Positions 1-6,730 of a DNA stretch of 7,094 nt are shown one piece after another (the stretch's first letter is position 1; every line of letters starts with the position of its first letter). The notes below the pieces were generated by a model, which saw nothing but the letters and a program-made list of their open reading frames with translations, did no database searches and was not told the DNA's origin. The DNA is from Patescibacteria group bacterium (GTDB lineage: Bacteria > Patescibacteriota > Dojkabacteria > SC72 > T1SED10-24), in contig SLSN01000006.1 in the NCBI GenBank assembly GCA_007130415.1, positions 1-7,094 of the forward strand, read 5' to 3'. Made by a program: the position numbers and the translations under genes.

Positions 1-37
1 GGCAATGTGTTGTTCTAGCCAACTGAACTACTCTCGC
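1..37 (-). tRNA. tRNA-Gly(GCC), 5' part only, truncated by window edge
   Basis: Read on the minus strand, this is the first half of a tRNA. It has a 7-nt acceptor strand GCGAGAG, then TA, a D-arm with GTTC/GAAC stem around AGTTGGCTA, one A, an anticodon 5' strand ACACA, then TT and the anticodon GCC at the window edge (positions 3-1). GCC reads GGC/GGT glycine codons. The 3' half, T-arm and acceptor complement lie outside, so the acceptor stem cannot be checked. It sits 4 nt downstream of tRNA-Phe on the same strand, so the two are probably co-transcribed. Confidence 0.85.
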
Positions 38-41
38 AAAG

Positions 42-114
42 TGCCGAGGACCAGAATCGAACTGGTGACCCTACGATTTTCAGTCGTATGCTCTACCAAC
101 TGAGCTACCTCGGC
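42..114 (-). tRNA. tRNA-Phe(GAA), complete, CCA not encoded
   Basis: Read on the minus strand, a full 73-nt cloverleaf is visible. The acceptor stem is GCCGAGG paired with CCTCGGC, with discriminator A. The D-arm is GCTC/GAGC around AGTTGGTA. The anticodon stem TACGA/TCGTA encloses the loop CTGAAAA with anticodon GAA (Phe). The variable loop is GGGTC, and the T-arm ACCAG/CTGGT encloses TTCGATT. All stems are perfectly paired. The bases after the discriminator are CTT, so the CCA tail must be added after transcription. No convincing promoter was found in the 70-bp spacer on this strand. Confidence 0.97.
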
Positions 115-138
115 TCTTTATCTTTTTTAAATAAAGCG

Positions 139-167
139 CATTTTATGATAGAGTAGTTTAATATAAT
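139..167 (+). promoter_or_regulatory. Candidate ftsQ promoter (consensus -10, weak -35)
   Basis: A perfect TATAAT lies at 162-167 in the divergent spacer between the tRNA pair and ftsQ. The hexamer 17 nt upstream (CATTTT, 139-144) is a poor -35. Transcription would start near 174, leaving a leader of about 10 nt with no Shine-Dalgarno site before the ATG at 185. The spacer is AT-rich, so a chance TATAAT is possible. Confidence 0.45.
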
Positions 168-184
168 TCAATGTTTTTTTCAAT

Positions 185-982
185 ATGAAAGACTTTTCTC
201 AAGAAAGAAAAATAGATTCCCAAATTTTGAGAAAAAAGCAGAGAAGATTAAAAAAGGACAGATTATTGTCTATTTTAAAAAAAAGGCTTAAGGTTTTTTT
301 GTACATCCCTTTTTTATTAATAATAGCCTATTTACTTTTTTACAGCCCTTTTTTTCTCATTAAAGAAATAGAGGTGAATGAACTTAGTTATGTTGATAGG
401 GGGGAAATAGTTAAAAATTTTGAAGTTTTGAAAAATGAAAATTTCTTTTTAACAGACCTATCTGATTTAAGAGCAAAAGCTATTAAAGAATATCCTTTTA
501 TTGAAAACGTCTATACGGAAAAAATTTTTCCTAACAAAGTTGTTGTACATGTAAGGGAAAAGGAACCAGAATTTGTTGTTAATAGTGAGCAAGGTTGTTT
601 TTTAATAGATAAGGTGGGTTTTGTACTATTTGAAGATGAATGTTCTTATTTAAAATCCAATTATTCTGCGAAAGAAATTGTAGGAGAGGATTTAAACAAT
701 ATAGACTTTGTTTTAAATACACAGTCTAATTTTTACAATGCCGAGAAAATTTTTGAAATTGTTAATGTATTAAGTTATTACGGTTATAGTGTGAAGGGTG
801 TAAATATTGAAAACCAGGTTTTAAATTTTGAGTTATACGATGAGCGTTCTTTTATCTTTTCATTTGCTGCTGATATGGAAAAGCAACTGAGAAGATTTAT
901 AATCGTGAAAAAAAAGATAGATTATGATAATATGTCTTTTGAAAGTATAGACATGAGATATCAAAGACCTGTTTTGAAGTAG
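185..982 (+). CDS. ftsQ: Cell division protein FtsQ/DivIB
   Basis: FtsQ is a bitopic membrane protein that links the cytoplasmic FtsZ/FtsA ring to the FtsL-FtsB complex and the septal wall synthases. The 265-aa product has a Lys/Arg-rich cytoplasmic tail (about residues 1-37), one transmembrane helix (about 38-58) and a POTRA domain (about 59-127, starting IKEIEV and ending VVVHVREKEP). A beta domain follows, ending in the typical IDMRYQRPVLK (255-265). Length and order match the family. The identity rests on this architecture plus its place directly before ftsA and ftsZ, because FtsQ sequences diverge strongly. The ATG at 185 is the only sensible start: no in-frame ATG lies upstream and there is no Shine-Dalgarno site. 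The stop is TAG. An 89-bp gap separates it from ftsA. Confidence 0.9.
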   Translation: MKDFSQERKIDSQILRKKQRRLKKDRLLSILKKRLKVFLYIPFLLIIAYLLFYSPFFLIKEIEVNELSYVDRGEIVKNFEVLKNENFFLTDLSDLRAKAIKEYPFIENVYTEKIFPNKVVVHVREKEPEFVVNSEQGCFLIDKVGFVLFEDECSYLKSNYSAKEIVGEDLNNIDFVLNTQSNFYNAEKIFEIVNVLSYYGYSVKGVNIENQVLNFELYDERSFIFSFAADMEKQLRRFIIVKKKIDYDNMSFESIDMRYQRPVLK

Positions 983-997
983 TCATAGTTAAGAGGC

Positions 998-1037
998 TTG
1001 CATGAATCTTTAAATTTGTATATATTTGGTGTATAAC
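998..1037 (+). promoter_or_regulatory. Candidate tandem promoters for ftsA
   Basis: The 89-bp ftsQ-ftsA gap is the largest plus-strand intergenic region here. It holds two overlapping sigma70-like arrangements: TTGCAT (998-1003), 17 nt, TATATT (1021-1026); and TTTAAA (1009-1014), 17 nt, TATAAC (1032-1037). The second would start transcription near 1044, leaving a leader of about 28 nt. A further weak hexamer, TATCTT (1058-1063), ends 8 nt before the ATG. No hairpin terminator is visible after ftsQ. Base composition makes false positives likely for any single match. Confidence 0.4.
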
Positions 1038-1071
1038 GATGTGTAAATTAATATTAATATCTTCTTAAAGT

Positions 1072-2379
1072 ATGGCCAAAAGAATAATTACGGCGATTGA
1101 TGTTGGTACGAGTAAGGTCACAACGGTAATAGCAACGGTGGATGATTCAGAAGGGCGCTCTTCAGTCATAGGTGTGTATACCCATGACAGTGTTGGGATA
1201 AAAAAGGGTGTTGTTGTAAATATTGACGATGCTACAAATTCGATATCTGAAAGTATAAATGCGGCTGAAAGGATGGCAGGGATTACTGTTTCAGATGTTT
1301 TCTTGACAATTAACGGTGAGCAAATGAATAGTATAAACAACAAAGGTGTTGTTGCTGTTTCAGGTTCTGAGATTACAATGGAAGATACTCTTCGGGCTAT
1401 TGAAAACGCAAGAACTTTGGCTCTACCTGAAAATTTAAATCCAATTCATATAATTCCAAGGGAATTCATAGTAGATAAGCAAGGAGGAATTAAATACCCT
1501 CTAGGTATGACAGGAACTCGGTTAGAGGTTGAAACACATATAATTACGGCTCCAACTTCTTCATGGCTCAATTTAAGAAAATGTGTTGAACATTTGGGAC
1601 TTAATATAGTAGATGTAGTATTTACTGGATGGTCTTCTTCTCTTTCTGTTCTTACAGATACCGAAAGAGAATTGGGGGTAACTCTACTGGATATTGGTGC
1701 AGGCACAACTAGTATCTCAATCTTTGAAGAAGGTTCGGTAATATTTAGTGGTTGTGTACCTTTAGGTGGAGTAAATATTACAAGTGACTTAGCAATAGGT
1801 TTACAATTGTCCCTTGAGGATGCAGAAAAGGTTAAATTAAATTTGGATAAATTATTTACAAAGGATGAAAGTCAAGTAGAACAAAGAAGAAAAAGACCCA
1901 GATTGATATATAATTCTAAGGATGAAAAGAAAAGTAAAAAGAAGGGTGATGATGAAGTTGATCTTTCTGTAATTGGTATTTCTGGTAATAAGGTTGTTTC
2001 AAAGAATTTGATAAAACAAATAATTGAAGCAAGATTAGAGGAGCTTTTCGAAATGGTTAAGGACACAGTATCTAAAGCAGGTTATGATGTAGCAATGCCT
2101 TCTGGTGTTGTATTAACAGGTGGTTCCTCCTTACTAAAAGATATCACAAAAGTGTCTCAATCTGTTTTTGGTGTAGCTTCTAGAGTTGGTTATCCATCTG
2201 GGCTTAGTGGTATGGTAGACGAAATAACTGACCCGTCTAATGCTGCGGTACAAGGTTTGATAAAGCATGCTTTGGATGAAGACGTGGAGGTTGGAAGTAG
2301 GGAAAAGGCTTCAAATAAAGCAAATATAGGAGGCTATTTTCAAAAGTTTGTAGATTGGATAAAATCTCTGAAGCCTTAA
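1072..2379 (+). CDS. ftsA: Cell division protein FtsA
   Basis: FtsA is an actin-like ATPase that binds the FtsZ C-terminal peptide and tethers the Z-ring to the membrane. The 435-aa product has the actin-fold signatures in order: phosphate-1 AIDVGTSK (8-15), the 1C subdomain (about 83-165), phosphate-2 LLDIGAGTTSISIF (205-218), and the adenosine motif VVLTGGSSLL (346-355). A C-terminal amphipathic helix GGYFQKFVDWIKSLKP (420-435) is the expected membrane-targeting sequence. Unusually, residues about 263-296 form a Lys/Arg-rich loop in the 2B region, the subdomain that contacts FtsZ. Length is close to the usual 410-440 aa. There is no Shine-Dalgarno site before the ATG. The stop is TAA, and ftsZ follows after 27 nt. 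Confidence 0.97.
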   Translation: MAKRIITAIDVGTSKVTTVIATVDDSEGRSSVIGVYTHDSVGIKKGVVVNIDDATNSISESINAAERMAGITVSDVFLTINGEQMNSINNKGVVAVSGSEITMEDTLRAIENARTLALPENLNPIHIIPREFIVDKQGGIKYPLGMTGTRLEVETHIITAPTSSWLNLRKCVEHLGLNIVDVVFTGWSSSLSVLTDTERELGVTLLDIGAGTTSISIFEEGSVIFSGCVPLGGVNITSDLAIGLQLSLEDAEKVKLNLDKLFTKDESQVEQRRKRPRLIYNSKDEKKSKKKGDDEVDLSVIGISGNKVVSKNLIKQIIEARLEELFEMVKDTVSKAGYDVAMPSGVVLTGGSSLLKDITKVSQSVFGVASRVGYPSGLSGMVDEITDPSNAAVQGLIKHALDEDVEVGSREKASNKANIGGYFQKFVDWIKSLKP

Positions 2380-2406
2380 ATTAGTTTAATTTAAATATTC
2401 TATAAA

Positions 2407-3651
2407 ATGCCTGTTGTAACAAATACTGACACTGTCGCAAAGATAAAAGTCATTGGAATTGGAGGAGGTGGTGGTAATGCAATAAATACAATGATTACCG
2501 AATATGGGATAGAAGGTGTTGAGTTTATGGGTTTTAATACAGATGCACAATCCTTGAAAAATTGCTTGGCTCCTACAACACTTCAGTTAGGGAACGATTT
2601 AACTCGAGGACTTGGTGTTGGTGGTGATTACAATCTTGGTGCAAAAGCAGCTGATGAGACAGTAGATGAAATAACGGATAATCTTAGTGGTGCTGATATG
2701 GTTTTTGTTACCGCTGGTATGGGTGGAGGAACTGGAACTGGTGCTGCTCCAATAGTTGCTGGTATTGCTAGAAATTTAGGAGCTTTAACTGTAGCTGTCG
2801 TAACGAAACCTTTTGATTTTGAAGGGAAGCATAGGCAGGAAATTGCTGAGCAAGGTATTGCAGAGCTTAAGGATAAAGTAGATACACTTATTATTGTCCC
2901 CAATCAGAGGCTTTTGGAAATAGTCGATGAAGACATTTCTTTTATTGAAGCTATGAAAAAGGTTGATAATGTCCTTGCGGAAGGTGTAAAAAGTATTGCG
3001 GGGTTAATAACGAAGTCTGGATTTATAAATGTTGACTTTGCTGATATTAAAACGATAATGACAGATGCCGGTTCTTCATTAATGGGTATTGGTAGAGCAT
3101 CAGGTGAAAATAGAGCCGAAATAGCGGCTAGAATGGCAACAAATAGCCCACTCCTAGATCTTTCGATAGAAGGAGCGAAAGGCGTGTTGTTTAATGTCCT
3201 TGGAGGTTTAGATCTTTCAATGAAGGAAGTTGATTTAGCAGCTCAATTAATTCAAGAAGCTGTGGATCCGAATGCCAACATTATATTTGGAGCTTCAATA
3301 GATGAAAATTTAGATGATGAAATAGTTATTACAATTATAGCCACAGGTTTTGATGGCACTCAAAAGATGGGTTATTCTCCTTCACCGATTTCTACAAAGC
3401 AGGAAGTTGTAAATGATATTCTTCAGGATGAAGATGATGAAGAAGTTACGGAACAAGAAAAATCAGAAGATATAAGTGATAAAGAGAAGGATGTAGAGGA
3501 TGAGGAAAAAGAAGAAGAAGGTTATGATGAGAAGGAATCTGAGGGGGAAGAAAAAAATGACAAAGAAGAAAAAGATCCTAAAAAGCCATTAGATTTAGAA
3601 GATCTAGATGACGACGATTTAGAAGTACCAGCCTTTATGAGAAAAAAGTAG
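2407..3651 (+). CDS. ftsZ: Cell division GTPase FtsZ
   Basis: FtsZ is the tubulin homologue that polymerises into the cytokinetic ring. The 414-aa product has the glycine-rich nucleotide loop GIGGGGGNA (17-25), the tubulin signature GGGTGTG (106-112), and the T7 synergy loop NVDFADIKTIM (208-218). D210 and D213 of that loop are the catalytic acids that act on GTP bound by the neighbouring subunit. The globular core ends near residue 316. A long linker follows that is dominated by Glu, Asp and Lys (about 337-404). It ends in a conserved C-terminal peptide, LEVPAFMRKK (405-414), which binds FtsA. There is no Shine-Dalgarno site. A weak promoter-like pair (TTTTCA 2337-2342, TAAAAT 2360-2365) lies in the end of ftsA. 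The stop is TAG, 1 nt before the next ATG. Confidence 0.99.
   Translation: MPVVTNTDTVAKIKVIGIGGGGGNAINTMITEYGIEGVEFMGFNTDAQSLKNCLAPTTLQLGNDLTRGLGVGGDYNLGAKAADETVDEITDNLSGADMVFVTAGMGGGTGTGAAPIVAGIARNLGALTVAVVTKPFDFEGKHRQEIAEQGIAELKDKVDTLIIVPNQRLLEIVDEDISFIEAMKKVDNVLAEGVKSIAGLITKSGFINVDFADIKTIMTDAGSSLMGIGRASGENRAEIAARMATNSPLLDLSIEGAKGVLFNVLGGLDLSMKEVDLAAQLIQEAVDPNANIIFGASIDENLDDEIVITIIATGFDGTQKMGYSPSPISTKQEVVNDILQDEDDEEVTEQEKSEDISDKEKDVEDEEKEEEGYDEKESEGEEKNDKEEKDPKKPLDLEDLDDDDLEVPAFMRKK
3415..3618 (+). repeat. Low-complexity acidic tract: FtsZ C-terminal linker
   Basis: GAA/GAT/GAG/AAA codons dominate this purine-rich stretch, which encodes residues 337-404 of FtsZ, mostly Glu, Asp and Lys with almost no hydrophobic residues. 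It is an intrinsically disordered linker, not a structured domain. The Glu/Lys alternation (EEKEEE, EKDVEDEEK) suggests growth by codon duplication and slippage. Linkers are the variable part of FtsZ, so length and sequence should differ among close relatives. Confidence 0.8.
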
Positions 3652-3652
3652 C

Positions 3653-4948
3653 ATGAGACATGTATGGCTCATAACCTTTTGTCTAATTGTACTCTCAATA
3701 CTTAGTCTTTTTAATGTACTTTCACTAGGCATTCAGCCTGATGGAAGTGTGGAAATTTCAGACCTTTTTGTTAAGCATCTTATGTTTGTTGTCATTGGTT
3801 GGTCAGTATATATTCTTCTTTCAAGAATAAATTACTCCGTCTTGAAATTTCAGCAATTTAATATCCTTATTTATTTATTAACACTGGGGTTGTTACTTGC
3901 AACAATATTGTGGGGGCCAGTAATAAATAACACCCAAAGGTGGCTAATTTTCGGTGAGTTTCAATTTCAACCCTCTGAAATGGCAAAAGTCACAATAATA
4001 CTGTTTACAGGCTGTATTTTCACCCTAAGGAATAGAGTGAATGAACATCTCCTGTTTTTAATCACCTTCTTACTTCTATTACCTATTCTAGCAATAGTAT
4101 ATATGCAGCCACATGGAAGTATGTCTTTAATAATGTTTTTACTCTGGGGATTACTAGTATTCACTACAATGAAGAATCAGTTAAGAAACTTATTGTTCCT
4201 ACTGACCCTTTTTGTTTCTGGAGCTACAATTTTAACAATTTTCTTAGGAAGCTATAACTATTCAATTATCTCTGCTGCTATATTAATTACAACAACAGTA
4301 TTTATTTACTATGCTAGAGAGCATTGGCGTAAAATGCTTTTTGTTTTTTTGATTGTAGGCCTTTTACTTGGTTTTTTTGCTTCTATAACCTGGAATTCAA
4401 TTCTTTTAGATTATCAAAAGGAGAGGATTAATGCTTTTTTCAATCCAGTAGAGACCTCACAAGATTTAGGTTTTAATGTTGATCAATCTAGAGTGGCAGT
4501 TGGTTCTGGAAAAATTTTTGGTAAAGGTTGGGGATTTGGTACACAAAGTAAGTTACAATTTTTACCTGAGTATCAAACGGATTTCATATTCGCAGCCTTT
4601 TCAGAAGAATTTGGACTTGTTGGAAGTTTTTCGCTAATTATACTTTATGCAACATTAATTTTTACGACATTGTTTTATGCCCTGAAAAGTTTGAATATGG
4701 ATTTTGAGTTTGTTGTTTTGTCAGGAATTGCAATAAAGCTTTTTCTTGAAGTTTTCATAAATATTGGTACTAATACAGGTGTTGTCCCAGCAACAGGCAT
4801 ACCCCTGCCTCTTATGAGTATTGGAGGAACAAGTATATTATTCTTTTTCTTTTCTTTGGGGTTAGTTCAGAGTATAATATCTAACAATTCTGAAAAATAT
4901 CGGGATGTTCAATATTCTCATGTTGACAATGAGGAAGGTTTAATTTAA
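3653..4948 (+). CDS. rodA: RodA-type SEDS peptidoglycan glycosyltransferase (FtsW/RodA family)
   Basis: SEDS proteins polymerise lipid II into glycan strands in the cytoplasmic membrane, paired with a class B penicillin-binding protein. The 431-aa product is hydrophobic, with about ten membrane segments. It has the family signature NNTQRWLIFG...FQPSEMAK (92-112), the large extracellular loop with the catalytic Asp in LPEYQTDFIFA (D310), and GIPLPLMSIGGTS (382-394). The stretch QSRVAVGSGKIFGKGW (278-293) followed by GTQSKLQFLPE resembles RodA more than FtsW, which typically has GLGNSVQK-like sequence here. Its location one base after the ftsZ stop argues for a division (FtsW) role, so annotation as ftsW is possible. 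The usual QPDLG motif reads QPHGS (152-156) and SYGG reads SIGG. Translation is probably coupled to ftsZ, as no promoter or good Shine-Dalgarno site precedes it. Confidence 0.9.
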   Translation: MRHVWLITFCLIVLSILSLFNVLSLGIQPDGSVEISDLFVKHLMFVVIGWSVYILLSRINYSVLKFQQFNILIYLLTLGLLLATILWGPVINNTQRWLIFGEFQFQPSEMAKVTIILFTGCIFTLRNRVNEHLLFLITFLLLLPILAIVYMQPHGSMSLIMFLLWGLLVFTTMKNQLRNLLFLLTLFVSGATILTIFLGSYNYSIISAAILITTTVFIYYAREHWRKMLFVFLIVGLLLGFFASITWNSILLDYQKERINAFFNPVETSQDLGFNVDQSRVAVGSGKIFGKGWGFGTQSKLQFLPEYQTDFIFAAFSEEFGLVGSFSLIILYATLIFTTLFYALKSLNMDFEFVVLSGIAIKLFLEVFINIGTNTGVVPATGIPLPLMSIGGTSILFFFFSLGLVQSIISNNSEKYRDVQYSHVDNEEGLI

Positions 4949-4951
4949 AAT
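4923..4951 (+). promoter_or_regulatory. Strong predicted rplU promoter, leaderless configuration
   Basis: A perfect -35 TTGACA (4923-4928), a 17-nt spacer and -10 TAAAAT (4946-4951) form the best sigma70-type promoter in the window. The -10 ends 8 nt before the rplU ATG (4960), so transcription should start at or within 1-2 nt of the start codon. The whole promoter sits in the end of rodA, and the rodA stop TAA (4946-4948) is the first half of the -10. Confidence 0.7.
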
Positions 4952-4959
4952 CATCGCTT

Positions 4960-5298
4960 ATGGAAAAGGAAAAAACAGAAGACCTAAAATTTGCAGTTAT
5001 TGAAATCTCTGGAAGCCAACTTCAAGTTTTTGAAGGTAAAAAATATGAAGTAGACTATATGGAAGGTGAAAAAGGAGATGAAATTGAGTTGGACAAGGTT
5101 CTTTTGGTTGAAGATGGGAAGAAAACATATATAGGCAAACCTTATGTTGAAAAAGCTAAAGTAAAGGCAAAAATAGATTCACAGAAAAAAGGAGAGAAGA
5201 TTAAAGGTTTGATTTTTAAAGCAAAATCAAGATATAGAAAGAATTATGGCCATAGATCTAAAATAACCCGATTATTAATCGAGAAGATTAGTGTATAA
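4960..5298 (+). CDS. rplU: 50S ribosomal protein bL21
   Basis: bL21 is a large-subunit protein that binds 23S rRNA. The 112-aa product aligns along its length with the family. FAVIEISGSQLQVFEGK (11-27) matches the usual YAVI..GGKQ..V..G start, although GGKQ reads SGSQ. IGKPYVEKAKVKAKI (58-72) matches the V/IG.P.V...V.A.V block. KAKSRYRKNYGHRSKIT (87-103) is the basic C-terminal signature, usually (R)RK.YRK..GHRQ..T. About eight charged residues extend the N-terminus beyond the common start. No alternative ATG fits, and the predicted promoter supports this start. The stop TAA is embedded in the next gene's TATAAT. The methyltransferase follows after 8 nt. Confidence 0.95.
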   Translation: MEKEKTEDLKFAVIEISGSQLQVFEGKKYEVDYMEGEKGDEIELDKVLLVEDGKKTYIGKPYVEKAKVKAKIDSQKKGEKIKGLIFKAKSRYRKNYGHRSKITRLLIEKISV

Positions 5299-5299
5299 T
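5294..5299 (+). promoter_or_regulatory. -10 box for the methyltransferase gene, overlapping rplU stop
   Basis: A perfect TATAAT ends 7 nt before the ATG at 5307, the right distance for transcription to begin on or beside the start codon. Its central TAA (5296-5298) is the rplU stop codon. The -35 region is weak: TTATTA at 5272-5277 with a 16-nt spacer. There is no Shine-Dalgarno site. Confidence 0.5.
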
Positions 5300-5306
5300 T
5301 TCCCAT

Positions 5307-6446
5307 ATGGAATATTTTTTTGTACCAGGGCGTCTTAAAAAGCTCTCTTTAGCTGAGTTAAATAGCGTTTGTAGAAACATTTTAGGTTCTCAATATGATA
5401 TTACAGATAAAGAACAGTACTTTGTTTTGAAAACGGATTTTGAAGAATCTTTTGTCAAAGAAATTTTTTCAAGACTTGGAGGCTTTCTAAAGTATGGAAA
5501 AATATTGGATGCCGATATTGATATACAAAATCTTACTGATGGTGGAAAAATAATTTTTGGGATTAGTTCATATGATGATAGTGTTGGTTTTGATGAGATA
5601 AAAAAGCTTTCCCATAATTTTAAAACGGAATTTGTAAAAACTGGTAAGAAAGTTCGCTTTGTTTTACCAAAGGGTGAGGAATTTCTTTCAACATCCCAGG
5701 TGTTAAACAACAAACTAATTTCTGAAGGATTAGAGCTTGTCATATTAAAAAATCAAATGGCCAGAACATTGGGTGTGCAAGATATTGAAAGCTTTTCTAC
5801 CAGAGATTACAAAAAACCATATGTTGATAGTAAGATGGGAGTTTTACCCATTAAGCTTGCTCGTATAATGATAAATTTAGCTGAAATTAAACCGCAGGGT
5901 TCTCTTTGGGATCCATTTTGTGGCTCAGGGAACATTTTGCTTGAAGGTTTGGATATGGATTATGATGTTTTGGGCTCTGATATTGATGAGAATGCTCTAC
6001 AAGGGGCTAAAAAGAATATTAGTTGGGTCAAGAAACATTTTAAATATAATTCTAAAGCAAATCTTTTCTATCTAGATATACAAAATCCAACTCGTTCAAA
6101 AGTAGATATTTTGGACAAATCTGAAATAGGAGGGATTGCTTGTGAACCATATATGGGTAAGCCTCAAAGGAGGCTTCTGCAAGTTAATGAGGCGAATTCT
6201 TTGGTTAGGCAACATCTCATTTTGGTAGAGAACCTTTTTACTATTTTGAATAATTTGAATTTAGAAAAGAAAATTAAGGTGGTTGTTGTTTTTCCCGAGT
6301 ACAAAACTAGGAAAGGTTGGGTTAGTGTTAAGAAAGATCAGCTAAATTTCAAAAATACAAAATTAATCCAAAAAGACTTGCATTGGAGCCGTGAAAATAG
6401 TATCATCAAACGACTAATATTCGTTTTTGAATACAAATCTAGATAA
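5307..6446 (+). CDS. Trm11/TrmG10-like RNA methyltransferase (SAM-dependent, UPF0020 type)
   Basis: This is probably an RNA guanine-N2 methyltransferase acting on tRNA. The 379-aa product starts MEYFFVPGR..KLSLAELNSV, the typical N-terminus of archaeal/eukaryotic Trm11-type enzymes. A weakly conserved THUMP-like region follows (about 40-160). Next comes a family-like stretch, RDYKKPY...GVLPIKLARIMINLA (166-192), that leads into the Rossmann domain. SAM motif I is DPFCGSGN (202-209), and SDID (224-227) is the acidic end of strand 2. The catalytic motif IV, normally D-P-P-Y, reads CEPYMG (279-284), so Asp and the first Pro are altered and the substrate or activity may differ. It lies between rplU and rpmA, where Firmicutes carry the L27 protease gene prp. 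The start is supported by family alignment. No rRNA or DNA substrate can be excluded from sequence alone. Confidence 0.75.
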   Translation: MEYFFVPGRLKKLSLAELNSVCRNILGSQYDITDKEQYFVLKTDFEESFVKEIFSRLGGFLKYGKILDADIDIQNLTDGGKIIFGISSYDDSVGFDEIKKLSHNFKTEFVKTGKKVRFVLPKGEEFLSTSQVLNNKLISEGLELVILKNQMARTLGVQDIESFSTRDYKKPYVDSKMGVLPIKLARIMINLAEIKPQGSLWDPFCGSGNILLEGLDMDYDVLGSDIDENALQGAKKNISWVKKHFKYNSKANLFYLDIQNPTRSKVDILDKSEIGGIACEPYMGKPQRRLLQVNEANSLVRQHLILVENLFTILNNLNLEKKIKVVVVFPEYKTRKGWVSVKKDQLNFKNTKLIQKDLHWSRENSIIKRLIFVFEYKSR

Positions 6447-6457
6447 TTTAAGATAAT
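6427..6457 (+). promoter_or_regulatory. Candidate rpmA promoter, leaderless configuration
   Basis: GATAAT (6452-6457, one mismatch to consensus) ends 6 nt before the rpmA ATG (6464), placing the predicted start on the A of the ATG. A second GATAAT (6442-6447), 10 nt upstream, contains the stop codon of the methyltransferase gene. TTGAAT (6427-6432) could be a -35, but the spacer to the downstream box is 19 nt, longer than ideal. No Shine-Dalgarno site is present. Confidence 0.4.
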
Positions 6458-6463
6458 AGTAAA

Positions 6464-6730
6464 ATGTCAAAGGTAGCTGCTGGTGGTTCAGTAAAAATTT
6501 CCAACAATGTTGCTGGTAAAAGGCTTGGTGTCAAGAAATTTGCTGGTGAAGTTGTTAGAAATGGTAACATCATTGTAAAACAAAGAGGTAGTATATACCA
6601 TCCTGGGAAAAATACAAAAATGAGCAAAGATTTTTCAATCTATGCGATTTCTGATGGAGAGGTTTCTTTTAGAAGAATGACAGGACATAAAAGAGGCAAG
6701 TACTATATTGATGTGTCCCCTGTGATATAA
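6464..6730 (+). CDS. rpmA: 50S ribosomal protein bL27
   Basis: bL27 sits near the peptidyl-transferase centre, and its flexible N-terminus reaches the tRNA acceptor ends. The 88-aa product has the expected N-terminal tail MSKVAAGGSV, aligned without gaps to the usual MAHKKAGGS. It continues with GKRLGVKKFAGE (18-29) and the signature NIIVKQRGSIYHPGKN (35-50), then a C-terminal beta region ending KRGKYYIDVSPVI. There is no N-terminal extension of the kind cleaved by Prp in Firmicutes, which fits the absence of prp beside it. The ATG at 6464 gives the exact family start although no Shine-Dalgarno site precedes it. The stop TAA lies inside the next -10 box. Confidence 0.97.
   Translation: MSKVAAGGSVKISNNVAGKRLGVKKFAGEVVRNGNIIVKQRGSIYHPGKNTKMSKDFSIYAISDGEVSFRRMTGHKRGKYYIDVSPVI

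Noticed and set aside
171..187. ATG at 171 as an upstream start for ftsQ
   Set aside because: It is out of frame with ftsQ and hits TGA after five codons.
987..1013. Possible terminator hairpin after ftsQ (TTAAGA...TCTTTAA)
   Set aside because: Short imperfect AT stem with a long loop and no T-run.
1047..1058. Palindrome ATTAATATTAAT upstream of ftsA as an operator
   Set aside because: A pure A/T palindrome in an AT-rich gap, with no second copy found; too weak to call.
5390..5743. 117-codon open frame on the minus strand inside the methyltransferase gene, and similar antisense frames within ftsA, ftsZ and rodA
   Set aside because: They lie fully opposite well-supported conserved genes, have no recognisable domains or start signals, and are explained as composition shadows.
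185..6730. Possible alternative genetic code (UGA as Gly), as in some CPR groups
   Set aside because: No in-frame TGA interrupts any gene and glycines use GGN codons. Absence of TGA stops in seven genes fits a simple TAA/TAG preference.
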